A stretch of 42,364 bases of DNA from Anaerolineaceae bacterium UBA5311 (GCA_002411175.1 DHRN01000101.1:1-42364), one strand, 5' to 3'; positions 8,674 through 16,895 are shown, counted from the first letter of the stretch. The notes: a model not told the origin generated them from the letters alone. Numbers and translations are program-made.

Positions 8674-8846
8674 GGAATTATTGTAACCGGATTAACAAGA
8701 TAGCGGTTATGTTTTCCAAATAAAGGGCGTACGATTGTGGAAATTTAACAAGCAGCACTCCAAATAACCACAATTATCTGTTTCGGTATTACAATGAAGA
8801 CGCCAATGGATTTATGTACAATAGCTATCAGGATGAAGGACGACCG
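8674..8846. promoter_or_regulatory. Divergent promoter region between amidase and pucR
   Basis: The 173-base gap must drive both operons. It contains ATTGTGG (8734-8740) and its inverted copy CCACAAT (8768-8774), two direct copies of CCAAATAA (about 8716 and 8759), and AAATTTAACA at 8741-8750, which recurs at 7235-7244. These are reasonable sites for the divergently encoded PucR-type regulator. No strong consensus -35/-10 pair was recognised. Confidence 0.5.
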
Positions 8847-10529
8847 ATGCAAAAAGCATTAAAAGTTCGTTTAGCAGACATCCTTAATGTCGATTTGCTG
8901 GCTGGGGCGGAAGTGATCGCTGGTGAAATTGGGATGGACAACGAAATCACCTCTGTCAATGTGATGGAGGTGCCTGACATTGTCGACTGGGTCCGACCGG
9001 GCGAGTTGTTATTGACTACTGCCTATTCGCTTGCTGACGATATTGAAGCGTTTAATACCCTCCTGCCTCTTTTCTCTGAACGCGGCGTGTGCGGTATGGG
9101 CATCAAAGTTAAGCGCTATATTAATGAGCTTCCTGAGAGTGTGCTCCAGACTGCGAACCAGCTTGGGTTTCCGATTATCAAAATTCCCCAGGATGTCTCT
9201 TACGGCGATTTAATGAAGGAAATTTTTAGCTACATTATCGGAGAGCAGACTCGCCTGCTTGGGCAGATAAACCAATTTAATAACCAGATTAAAAACGTCA
9301 TGCTAAAGCGTGGTGGCATGAAAGAGTTTGCCGAATTGATCAGCCAGATGGTAGCCTGCCCGGTTATGATTTCGGACCTGGTTTATAAGAGCAACGTTTT
9401 CCATGCTGAGGACAAAAAATGGAGAGCCATTCTCGAAAGGGTGGTTCCGGCAGCAAGCAGCAACACCAACATCCAGGTCGACCCGGGCTTGACTGAAATT
9501 CGTACCACTTCTGACCTGATCGACGGGGAACTGGTACGGCGATTCAGTATTCCGATCTATTTTGAAGAAAATCTGTATGGTTATATCTATATCTGGGATA
9601 TCGATCATTGTATAGAAAAAAGCGATTTGTTCGTGATCGAATCGGCGACCTCGCTGATCACCCTGCATATTGTCAACAGGCTGACGGTAACCCAGCGGGA
9701 GAATGTGCACCGCGCCAACTTTATGGAGCTTTTACAAAGCGACAATCCGGAATCGCAAGACAGGGCTATTCTGGACGCAGAATATTATGGCTTTAATCCC
9801 TTCGATTATCACCAATTCGTCGTGCTGCGACTGGATTACCTGGATAACAATCGTTCCGTTTCCTTGCGTTCTCGCAGAATTCAGGAAACCAGCCTGCTTT
9901 TGACCGGCATTCTCAGCCATGTCCAGCGAAAAGCCTCGACCCGTTATATTTATGCGACAAAAACCAATGGAATTCACTTTTTACTGGAATTCGATCAAAA
10001 TCTTAGCGCGGAAACAAGAAACAAGCTGACAAGGCGTTTCGTTTACACGCTTTTGGATATTGCCAGGGATTTAAATGTGGCAGAATATTGTTACATCGGG
10101 ATAGGGCTGGCTTATCCAGGCTATAACAAGCTCAGCCAAAGCCTGCATGAAGCTCAGCAAGCTGTGCGTATTTTGCAGACTGCCCGCAAAAAATCCAGCC
10201 AGCGCTACAATTTCTTCGAAGAGATGGGCGTTGGTCGTCTTTTCGGAGCCCCTGAAATTCGGGAAGACATGCTCAATTATTCCGATGAGGTACTTCAGCC
10301 TTTTGTTAATTATGATGAACAGAATGACAGTAAGCTGCTTGAGACGGTGCGCGTATATTTTGAACACGGAGGCAATCTGCGCAAAATTTCTGAAGTGTTG
10401 TATATTCACTACAACACGATCGTCTACCGGATAAACCGAATTCGGGATACTTTAAAAATTGACCTCAAGGATCCTGAAACCGCTTTTTCAATCCAGTTAG
10501 CGCTCAAGATCCGGGATTTGAATGATTAA
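8847..10529 (+). CDS. PucR-family transcriptional regulator
   Basis: A 560-residue regulator with the full PucR layout: an N-terminal purine-catabolism domain (about 8-125), a middle CdaR GGDEF-like region (about 300-420) and a C-terminal PucR helix-turn-helix. The last shows the signature YFEHGGNLRKISEVLYIHYN then TIVYRINRI. Family members control purine, allantoin and related nitrogen catabolism, mostly as activators. The start at 8847 is chosen over an ATG at 8814 because AAGGA lies 6 bases upstream and the domain begins there. The gene overlaps the next one by 8 bases, so it is probably transcribed with the operon it controls. Confidence 0.88.
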   Translation: MQKALKVRLADILNVDLLAGAEVIAGEIGMDNEITSVNVMEVPDIVDWVRPGELLLTTAYSLADDIEAFNTLLPLFSERGVCGMGIKVKRYINELPESVLQTANQLGFPIIKIPQDVSYGDLMKEIFSYIIGEQTRLLGQINQFNNQIKNVMLKRGGMKEFAELISQMVACPVMISDLVYKSNVFHAEDKKWRAILERVVPAASSNTNIQVDPGLTEIRTTSDLIDGELVRRFSIPIYFEENLYGYIYIWDIDHCIEKSDLFVIESATSLITLHIVNRLTVTQRENVHRANFMELLQSDNPESQDRAILDAEYYGFNPFDYHQFVVLRLDYLDNNRSVSLRSRRIQETSLLLTGILSHVQRKASTRYIYATKTNGIHFLLEFDQNLSAETRNKLTRRFVYTLLDIARDLNVAEYCYIGIGLAYPGYNKLSQSLHEAQQAVRILQTARKKSSQRYNFFEEMGVGRLFGAPEIREDMLNYSDEVLQPFVNYDEQNDSKLLETVRVYFEHGGNLRKISEVLYIHYNTIVYRINRIRDTLKIDLKDPETAFSIQLALKIRDLND

Positions 10530-11502
10530 CATGAAGAAATTAAACGCCTCAACCATAGCAGATGACCTGGCGGCATTCCTCGGGGAAGGCTGCGATCACC
10601 GTGCACGTGTGCATTCAATCTATACCCATGCGCTAAATTTACTTGTCGGTGAAGACCAGTTGATCACGCTTACCGATTTTGACGAGATCACACCGATGGG
10701 TCTGGTGGTTGATGGGACGGGGGACTTCAATAAGTTGCTAAAGGAAGGCGATGAGCTCATGCTCACATCTGCACAGTTTACCGATAGTAATGGGCTTTTG
10801 TGCATCGATTTAGAGGGCGCGCAAAGATGGAAGAGTGAGGTTTATTCGGACCAGTCACTACGTCCAGGTGTTGAGGTTTGGCGTATCAGAGAGCTATTAA
10901 TTGATTGGCTCGGGAACCAGCCAACCGTGGGCTTATTGCCACTGCTGCCGCGCCTGTCAGGTTGGGCAATTGAACCTGGTCAGCATTATGAAGATATTTA
11001 TTGCCGTTTTATTGCTGCAGACCTGAAAGCCTTCACAACAGCGATTTTCGAAGGTGATTGGCAGCATGCCCTGGACCTCAGCGAGAAGTTGATTGGTTTT
11101 GGCATGGGTTCCACGCCTTCCTGTGACGATTTTTTGTCTGCGTATCTCGCAGTCCTAAGCTGCACCGGCAGCTCGCTGCCGGGTAGTTATTCCTGGGTCG
11201 GGCAATTTAACCAAGCCATCGCGGACAAGGCAAAAAAAAGCACAACCCTGATCAGTGCGAATATGCTCCGTCATGCTGCGCAGGGTAAGCTCAGCCGAAA
11301 TTGTCAGCAGCTTGTTCAAACCTGCCTGTTCAATGACGGGAGGGATCTTGTTAACACCGCTGCCAGTGTTTTTGGGCGCGGAGCCAGTTCGGGCGGAGAC
11401 TTTTTGCTTGGTCTGGTCTGTGTTTTGGATTGGTATCATTATCAAATTACCGCAATTTTTGAGGAAGGAGAGCGTGTACAGGTTGAATTCAAAACCGCCT
11501 AA
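10522..11502 (+). CDS. allH: DUF2877 protein, AllH/YlbF-like oxamate transcarbamylase subunit
   Basis: A 326-residue DUF2877 protein. The family hallmark appears as GFGMGSTPSCDDFLSAYL (about 192-209), where most members have GxTPSGDD, and the C-terminal GRGASSGGDFLLGLV. In E. coli the counterpart (ylbF, renamed allH) is one of three proteins needed for oxamic transcarbamylase, which splits oxalurate with phosphate into oxamate and carbamoyl phosphate. That knowledge is recalled, not tested here. The gene overlaps pucR by 8 bases and is 14 bases ahead of the fdrA-like gene. A second ATG lies at 10531. The assignment to the complex rests on family plus gene order; the real substrate may differ from oxalurate. 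Confidence 0.75.
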   Translation: MINMKKLNASTIADDLAAFLGEGCDHRARVHSIYTHALNLLVGEDQLITLTDFDEITPMGLVVDGTGDFNKLLKEGDELMLTSAQFTDSNGLLCIDLEGAQRWKSEVYSDQSLRPGVEVWRIRELLIDWLGNQPTVGLLPLLPRLSGWAIEPGQHYEDIYCRFIAADLKAFTTAIFEGDWQHALDLSEKLIGFGMGSTPSCDDFLSAYLAVLSCTGSSLPGSYSWVGQFNQAIADKAKKSTTLISANMLRHAAQGKLSRNCQQLVQTCLFNDGRDLVNTAASVFGRGASSGGDFLLGLVCVLDWYHYQITAIFEEGERVQVEFKTA

Positions 11503-11516
11503 CCTGTGCCAAACCG

Positions 11517-13079
11517 ATGATCATACAAACGAAAATTAAAAGAAATGCCTATTACGACTCGGTCACGCTGATGTTGATTTCGCGTGAGTTACAGAAACTA
11601 ACCGGGGTTGAGGAAGTGCTGGTGGGGATGGGCACTGACCTGAACCTGGACCTGGCGAGAGATCTCAACCTGGCAACCAGCGATTTCGATACTTTGACAG
11701 CCAATGATTTGTTTATTGCTGCCAAATTTGATGATTCGCAAATTGATATGGAGGCAATCGAAAAAGCCTTTGGCGAGGAGATCAACAAAAGTGCCCAGGC
11801 AGACGGCGACGAAGATTACCAACCGTCTACTCTGCGTGCCGCAATTGATCACCTGCCTGGGGCTAACCTGGTGGTTGTGTCGGTGCCCGGTCAATATGCG
11901 GCTGCTGAAGTGGAAGTCGCGCTGGATGCCGGGCTGCATGTGATGCTGTTTTCGGACAACGTGCTGGTTGAAGACGAGCTGCGCCTCAAACAAAAAGCCG
12001 TTGAAAAGGGTCTGTTGATGATGGGACCGGATTGCGGAACAGCAATCATCAATGGCAAACCGCTTTGTTTCGCGAACGCGGTCAAAAGAGGGAAGATTGG
12101 TGTCGTAGGCGCGTCGGGAACCGGCACGCAGGAAGTGACCGTGCAGGTACACAAGCTCGGTGAGGGAATCTCGCAGGCGATTGGCACTGGAGGGCGCGAT
12201 CTTAAAGAGGAAATCGGCGGACTGATGATGATGCAGGGCTTCGAAGCCTTGATCGCTGACCCGGAAACCGAGGTTATCGTCCTGATTTCCAAACCCCCGG
12301 CTGCGTCGGTTGCTCAAAAGATCTATAAAATTGCCCAGACCAGCCCCAAACCGGTCGTAATCGACTTTGTTGGAGGAGACCGGGCTGCCATCGAAGCAGC
12401 GGGGGCAATCCCCTGTATCAGCCTCGAAGATGCCGCTCACAAGGCAGTTGCTGCGCTGCGCGGGCAAACAGCAGAAGACTTTACCAGCTTCACTCAGCCC
12501 GAAAGAGAGATCGACCGCATCGTAAAGAATGCCCTGGCAAAGTTGAACCGTGATCAAACCGAATTGCGCGCGCTCTACACCGGCGGGACCCTGGCAGATG
12601 AAGCGATGAAGCTGTTGGGCTACCAACATCAAATTTATTCCAACATTCCCCTGTCTCCGGAAATGGCGATCGAGAATTTGCCCGATGGACGCGGTCATGT
12701 GTGCCTGGACCTGGGCGAAGACCAGTTCACTCGCGGAAGACCGCACCCGATGATTGACCCGCAAACCCGCAGCGAGTTCTTCGAATCGTTCGTGGATGAA
12801 CACACCGCTGTGATCCTGGTGGATGTTGTCCTCGGTTTTGGTTCCCACAGCGACCCAGCTGGAGCTGTTGCTAATTCTGTGCGGGAAGTCCGCCAACGAT
12901 TGTCTTTGCATGGCAAAGATGTGGTTGTGATCGCTTCGGTTTGCGGAACGGATCTGGACAGCCAAAATCTGCATAAATCCGTCGAAACGCTCGAAGCTGA
13001 AAAAATCATTGTTATGCCTTCCAATGCCCAGTCGGTTCGCCTGACCGATAAGATCATGCAAGGAATAAAAGGAGCCTGA
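11517..13079 (+). CDS. allF: FdrA/AllF-like carbamoyltransferase subunit, lacking its C-terminal module
   Basis: A 520-residue protein of the FdrA family, which resembles the alpha chain of succinyl-CoA synthetase. It has Rossmann-type segments with VGASGTGTQE (about 198-207), GTGGRDLKEEIGG (about 222-234) and the conserved GRPHPMIDP (about 404-412). In E. coli FdrA (AllF) works with YlbE and YlbF as oxamic transcarbamylase. Compared with E. coli FdrA as I remember it, this protein stops before the last 45 or so residues; those are encoded by the next small gene in another frame. The long open frame on the opposite strand here (about 500 codons) is a shadow. Probable reaction: phosphorolysis or arsenolysis-type carbamoyl transfer from a ureido acid to phosphate. 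Confidence 0.8.
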   Translation: MIIQTKIKRNAYYDSVTLMLISRELQKLTGVEEVLVGMGTDLNLDLARDLNLATSDFDTLTANDLFIAAKFDDSQIDMEAIEKAFGEEINKSAQADGDEDYQPSTLRAAIDHLPGANLVVVSVPGQYAAAEVEVALDAGLHVMLFSDNVLVEDELRLKQKAVEKGLLMMGPDCGTAIINGKPLCFANAVKRGKIGVVGASGTGTQEVTVQVHKLGEGISQAIGTGGRDLKEEIGGLMMMQGFEALIADPETEVIVLISKPPAASVAQKIYKIAQTSPKPVVIDFVGGDRAAIEAAGAIPCISLEDAAHKAVAALRGQTAEDFTSFTQPEREIDRIVKNALAKLNRDQTELRALYTGGTLADEAMKLLGYQHQIYSNIPLSPEMAIENLPDGRGHVCLDLGEDQFTRGRPHPMIDPQTRSEFFESFVDEHTAVILVDVVLGFGSHSDPAGAVANSVREVRQRLSLHGKDVVVIASVCGTDLDSQNLHKSVETLEAEKIIVMPSNAQSVRLTDKIMQGIKGA

Positions 13080-13080
13080 T

Positions 13081-13257
13081 ATGTCAGTCAATAACCTCTT
13101 TACACAGGACTTGAAAGTCATCAATATAGGCTTGAAGTCCTTTTATAACGACCTGAAATCTCAGGATGTAACAGCAATTCAGGTGAACTGGAAACCAAAA
13201 GCAGGCGGAAAGAAAAAGATGTTGGATTTGCTTAGCAAAATCAATAAATCAAATTAA
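13081..13257 (+). CDS. 58-residue protein equal to the FdrA C-terminal module
   Basis: A small gene starting one base after the fdrA stop (TGATATG) with AAAGGAG 6 bases before its ATG, so it is translated in its own right, in the +1 frame relative to fdrA. The core reads LKVINIGLKSF...VNWKPKAGGKKKMLDLL. This closely matches the C-terminal end of E. coli FdrA as I recall it (VINIGLRSF...YQWSPVAGGNKKLARLL). It therefore looks like the missing C-terminal module of the upstream 520-residue protein, encoded separately. It may act as a small fourth subunit. Clean start signals and lack of decay argue against a recent frameshift, but only comparison with relatives can settle that. Confidence 0.8.
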   Translation: MSVNNLFTQDLKVINIGLKSFYNDLKSQDVTAIQVNWKPKAGGKKKMLDLLSKINKSN

Positions 13258-13281
13258 GGAATTATTTAAAAGGAGAGAATA

Positions 13282-14547
13282 TTGCAAAACATCATTGATA
13301 ACGCAAATAAAAAAGCTCTGGAGATCATCCAGAATGGTCAACCGACGCTGATCGGTCTGGGCGTGGCAGAAGAAGTCATCCCGGGTTTGGCGAAAGACCT
13401 TTTTCTGCATGCCGGACCACCGGTCAGCTGGGAGAGGATGTCCGGACCGCTCCGGGGAGCTGTAATAGCCGGGATAATGTACGAAGGTCTGGCTTCCACG
13501 CCCGAAGAAGCAGCTGAATATGGGGCATCAGGCAAACTCCGTTTCGACCCATGTCACCACCACGACGCGGTTGGACCGATGGCAGGAGTTGTGACATCGA
13601 GGATGCCTGTGTGGATCGTCGAAAACAAGGCTTATGGCAACCGCGCCTACTGCACCCTGAACGAAGGTCTTGGCAAGGTGCTGCGCATGGGAGCCTACGG
13701 ACCGGAAGTGATTAAACACTTGCAGTGGATGGAAACCGTGCTTTATCCAGTATTAAAGGAAACGATTGAGATACACGGTCCGATCGACCTGAAAATCATG
13801 ATCGCGCAGGCGCTGCAGATGGGCGATGAAGTTCACAACCGCAACAAGGCAGCCACCTCGCTCCTGATTCGCGAGCTTGCCCCCAGCATCGTGAAAACTT
13901 CGTTCAGCGATGAAGAAAAAATTGCTGTTCTCGAATTTTTGAATAGCAACGACCATACCTTCCTGAACCTCTCCATGCCGGCAGCCAAAGCCACCATGGA
14001 GCCGGTTGGCAAGGTGAAATATTCAACCATTGTCTACACGATGGCACGAAACGGCACCGACTTCGGTATCCGCGTTGCCGCGCTTGGCAATCGCTGGTTT
14101 ACCGCTCCCGCGGAGATAATCGACGGGTTGTATTTCCCCGGTTTTTCGATGGATGATGCCAACCCCGACATCGGAGATTCATGTATTACTGAAACACTCG
14201 GAATCGGTGGTTTTTCGATGGCAACCGCGCCGGCAATTGTCCAGTTTGTTGGTGGAACGCCCAAGGATGCGGTGCGCTACACCACCAGCATGTACGAGAT
14301 AACCACGGAAGAAAGCCAGGCATACAAACTGCCGCCGATGAATTTCAGAGGCGCACCCACCGGCATAGACATCCGCAAAGTGATCGAAACCCAGGTGCTG
14401 CCGGTGATCAACACGGGCATTGCCCATAAAGAACCGGGGATTGGTCAGGTTGGCGCCGGAATCGTCCACCCACCGATGGCTTGTTTTGAACAGGCTTTGG
14501 AAGCGTACGTAACTCTCCTGGAAGACGAAGGTCTCCTGGAAGAATAA
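13282..14547 (+). CDS. allG: DUF1116 protein, AllG/YlbE-like oxamate transcarbamylase subunit
   Basis: A 421-residue DUF1116 protein, the same length as E. coli YlbE (AllG). Conserved-looking stretches include LHAGPPVSWERMSGPLRGA (about 34-52), FDPCHHHDAVGPMAGV (about 88-103) and the C-terminal GAGIVHPPMACFEQAL. The His cluster CHHH suggests a metal or anion site, but this is not proven. It begins with a TTG codon 6 bases after AGGAG. Together with the DUF2877 and FdrA genes it makes the three-part transcarbamylase set. No carbamate kinase, the enzyme that would turn carbamoyl phosphate into ATP, is found in this window. Confidence 0.82.
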   Translation: MQNIIDNANKKALEIIQNGQPTLIGLGVAEEVIPGLAKDLFLHAGPPVSWERMSGPLRGAVIAGIMYEGLASTPEEAAEYGASGKLRFDPCHHHDAVGPMAGVVTSRMPVWIVENKAYGNRAYCTLNEGLGKVLRMGAYGPEVIKHLQWMETVLYPVLKETIEIHGPIDLKIMIAQALQMGDEVHNRNKAATSLLIRELAPSIVKTSFSDEEKIAVLEFLNSNDHTFLNLSMPAAKATMEPVGKVKYSTIVYTMARNGTDFGIRVAALGNRWFTAPAEIIDGLYFPGFSMDDANPDIGDSCITETLGIGGFSMATAPAIVQFVGGTPKDAVRYTTSMYEITTEESQAYKLPPMNFRGAPTGIDIRKVIETQVLPVINTGIAHKEPGIGQVGAGIVHPPMACFEQALEAYVTLLEDEGLLEE

Positions 14548-14561
14548 ATTTTGGAGGAATA

Positions 14562-15359
14562 ATGATTAAAAATTGGGACAAAATGAAAGTTTACGATCTG
14601 ACTCAAAACACGAGTCATCTCACCCCACCGTGGCCAACTTATGAGCCCCTGCAGGTGAAATTTTTCAAACGCCTTAGCCCTAACGGCGCTAACGGCATGC
14701 TCATCACCACGTCGAACCATGTCGGCACCCATCTTGATGGACCGCTGCACTTCGACACCGCCGGACGCGATATTGCATCGCTTGAGATGGACAAATTGTT
14801 TGGTCCTGGCGTTGTGGTGGACCTTTCGGATATCAGCGAGGACTGGTCGATCTATACCCCGCAGGACATTATGGACCGCGTGGAAGTCAAAACTGGCGAT
14901 ATCCTCTTCATTAACACCGGATACCATCGGTATGGATTTGACCAACCTGAAGCAGACGAGCGCCGTTATATGCTGCGCCACCCCGGTCCTTCCATGGATT
15001 TTGTAGACTGGATCAAGGACATGAAGATTAAGCACATCGCTGTCGACTGCGGCTCTGCTGATCACCCCATGAACACCAAAATCCGCGATTGGGAACCCGG
15101 CGAAGCGACTGCCTGTGATGCATTCATGAAAGAACGCTACGGTAAAGCACTCAACGAGATCTACCCCTGGCCAGAGGTTTACCAGGCTATGCACATCAAG
15201 GTTTTCCCGAAGCCCTGGGAGATCATCCACGTCGAGAACATCGGCGGTGAGATCGACAAAGTGTTGAACAAGCGGCTGATTTTGGGAACCTTCCCCTGGA
15301 AGTTCCAGTATGGCGAGAGCGCCTTCTGCCGCTGTATCGCTATTGAAGAAGTCGAGTAA
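14562..15359 (+). CDS. Cyclase-family metal-dependent hydrolase
   Basis: A 265-residue member of the cyclase family (PF04199), which includes kynurenine formamidase and isatin hydrolase. The metal-binding motif HVGTHLDGPLHF is complete, with H53, H57, D59 and H63. A later DCGSADHPMN segment fits the active-site region. Family enzymes hydrolyse amides and cyclic imide or lactam rings using a divalent metal. It starts with ATG after TTTGGAGG, 14 bases behind the DUF1116 gene. In this operon the obvious role is opening an N-heterocyclic ring made by the Mo hydroxylase to give a ureido acid for the transcarbamylase. That role is inference; family and metal site are seen. Confidence 0.82.
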   Translation: MIKNWDKMKVYDLTQNTSHLTPPWPTYEPLQVKFFKRLSPNGANGMLITTSNHVGTHLDGPLHFDTAGRDIASLEMDKLFGPGVVVDLSDISEDWSIYTPQDIMDRVEVKTGDILFINTGYHRYGFDQPEADERRYMLRHPGPSMDFVDWIKDMKIKHIAVDCGSADHPMNTKIRDWEPGEATACDAFMKERYGKALNEIYPWPEVYQAMHIKVFPKPWEIIHVENIGGEIDKVLNKRLILGTFPWKFQYGESAFCRCIAIEEVE

Positions 15360-15378
15360 AAAAAACAAGGAACGAAAC

Positions 15379-15412
15379 AATCAGAGTCCCCCACTAACGA
15401 GGGACTCTGATT
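15379..15412 (+). promoter_or_regulatory. Intercistronic hairpin before the CoA-transferase gene
   Basis: A perfect 12-base stem AATCAGAGTCCC/GGGACTCTGATT with a 10-base loop lies in the 91-base gap between the cyclase and CoA-transferase genes. No T-run follows (GCATGC comes next), so complete termination is unlikely. It may stabilise the upstream transcript or reduce read-through into the last gene. Confidence 0.6.
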
Positions 15413-15450
15413 GCATGCACATACGAACACAACAATCTGGAGGTTTTGAA

Positions 15451-16632
15451 ATGGGCGCATTATCTGATATTAAAGTGCTGGATCTTACTCGCGTATTGGC
15501 AGGACCTTACGCGACGATGATCCTGGCAGACCTTGGTGCGGAGATCATCAAGATTGAACAACCTGGGAAAGGGGATGATTCACGGGCTTATGGTCCTTAT
15601 AAAAACGGCGAGAGCGCTTATTTCATGAGTCTTAATCGCAATAAAGAAAGCATCACGCTCAACATGAAGACCCCCGAAGGCAAGGAAATCATTAAAGAAT
15701 TGGTTCGCAAAGTTGACATTTTGGTCGAAAACTTCCGTCCCGGTACAATGGAACGGTTTGGTTTGGGCTACGAGGTGCTTAAAGAGCTTAACCCGCGCCT
15801 GATCTATGCCGCTTCTACCGGCTATGGTCAGACCGGACCTTATAGTCAACGCCCGGCGTATGACGCGGTTGTGCAGGCGATGGGCGGGATCATGAGTATC
15901 ACCGGTCAGGAAGACGGCGTGCCCACCCGTGTAGGCACATCGATTGGCGATATCGCTGCCGGGTTATTTACTGCTATTGGGGTTTTGGCTGCCCTGCACG
16001 AACGCGAACGCTCAGGTCTGGGGCAAATGGTCGACGTGGCTATGCTCGATTGCCAGGTCGCGATTTTGGAAAATGCGATTTCGCGTTACGAATTCACAGG
16101 CGAAATTCCCAAGCCAATTGGTAATCGCCATCCTTCAATCGTTCCATTCGAAACCTTTGAAACCAAAACCGACCCGATCATGGTCGCAGCTGGTAACGAC
16201 CGCTTGTGGGCGACCCTGTGCGACCTGATGGACCTGGATATCGCCTGCGATCCACGCTTCGCCATTAACCCGCGGCGAAATGAGAATTATCATTTTCTGA
16301 AACCGATTCTTGTCGAAAAGTTCATGACCAGGACAGCTGAAGAATGGCAGGAAATGTTTGACGAAGCCGGCATTCCCAGCGGTCCGATCAACACGATTGA
16401 CAAGGTGGTTACAAACGAGCAGGTGGTGGCTCGCGATATGATCGTGGAGGTCGAACACCCTGTTGCCGGTGAAACGCGCATCCCTGGCATCCCGATCAAG
16501 CTCAGCCGCACGCCGGGCGAAATTCACAAAGCATCGCCGGTGTTGGGTGAAGACACTGAAAAACTGCTCAAACAATATCTGGGGCTCACCCCCGAACAAC
16601 TTGTTGAGCTGCGGGAGAAGCAAGTAATTTGA
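15451..16632 (+). CDS. Family III CoA-transferase (CaiB/BaiF type)
   Basis: A 393-residue protein with the family III start signature VLDLTRVLAGPYATMILADL and GAEIIKIE (residues 9-36). The expected catalytic Asp is D167 in GTSIGDIAAG. These enzymes move CoA between carboxylic acids through a mixed-anhydride intermediate; formyl-CoA:oxalate, carnitine and succinyl-CoA-dependent transferases belong here. The start at 15451 is chosen because GGAGG is 7 bases upstream and the domain begins there; a longer frame from 15310 runs back into the cyclase gene. As last gene of the operon it would activate the carboxylic acid left after nitrogen removal (oxalate or malonate are candidates). Substrate unproven. 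Confidence 0.87.
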   Translation: MGALSDIKVLDLTRVLAGPYATMILADLGAEIIKIEQPGKGDDSRAYGPYKNGESAYFMSLNRNKESITLNMKTPEGKEIIKELVRKVDILVENFRPGTMERFGLGYEVLKELNPRLIYAASTGYGQTGPYSQRPAYDAVVQAMGGIMSITGQEDGVPTRVGTSIGDIAAGLFTAIGVLAALHERERSGLGQMVDVAMLDCQVAILENAISRYEFTGEIPKPIGNRHPSIVPFETFETKTDPIMVAAGNDRLWATLCDLMDLDIACDPRFAINPRRNENYHFLKPILVEKFMTRTAEEWQEMFDEAGIPSGPINTIDKVVTNEQVVARDMIVEVEHPVAGETRIPGIPIKLSRTPGEIHKASPVLGEDTEKLLKQYLGLTPEQLVELREKQVI

Positions 16633-16691
16633 TGGAGAGCGTTCTCTTTTTGAGCGAACAGGCGAAGGATATTTCGCCTTAATCACTCTGT

Positions 16692-16722
16692 AACGCCAGT
16701 TCACAACCGAGCTGGCGTTTTG
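16692..16722 (+). terminator. Probable Rho-independent terminator of the pucR operon
   Basis: Stem AACGCCAG (16692-16699)/CTGGCGTT (16712-16719) with a 12-base loop, followed by TTTTGGTCTT. It lies 60 bases past the CoA-transferase stop. Confidence 0.6.
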
Positions 16723-16865
16723 GTCTTAATTCCCATAGGTCGATTTTCATCGCAAACCCCCATGGAAGATCGTCATAGCGAGCCAAGCGAAGCAATCTGC
16801 CCTTAAATAACCTCGCTGAAAACCAGCTTCTTTTAGTATCAGCTCTTGGTGACCTCCCTTATCGG

Positions 16866-16895
16866 CTAAAAGAAACAGGCTGCCTTCCAAGCAGG
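16866..16895 (-). terminator. Weak terminator after the XRE gene
   Basis: Read on the minus strand, a short stem CTGCTT-GGA-AGGCAG (plus 16880-16894) is followed by CCTGTTTCTTTT. It lies just after the small regulator gene. Short and imperfect. Between it and 16740 is one degenerate dispersed-repeat fragment (TCATAGCGAGCCAAGCGAAG). Confidence 0.35.

Noticed and set aside
11598..13124. Long minus-strand open frame (about 508 codons) opposite the fdrA-like gene
   Set aside because: The plus-strand frame has clear FdrA motifs, a good operon position and a ribosome site. The antisense frame shows no family character and is a codon-bias shadow.
14445..15380. Minus-strand open frame (about 311 codons) opposite the cyclase gene
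   Set aside because: It lies over the complete metal-binding motif of the cyclase on the plus strand and has no recognisable domain.
1752..16632. Standard purine or allantoin degradation operon
   Set aside because: No allantoinase, allantoate amidohydrolase, ureidoglycolate dehydrogenase or urate enzyme is present, and the Mo subunit lacks the xanthine-type Glu.
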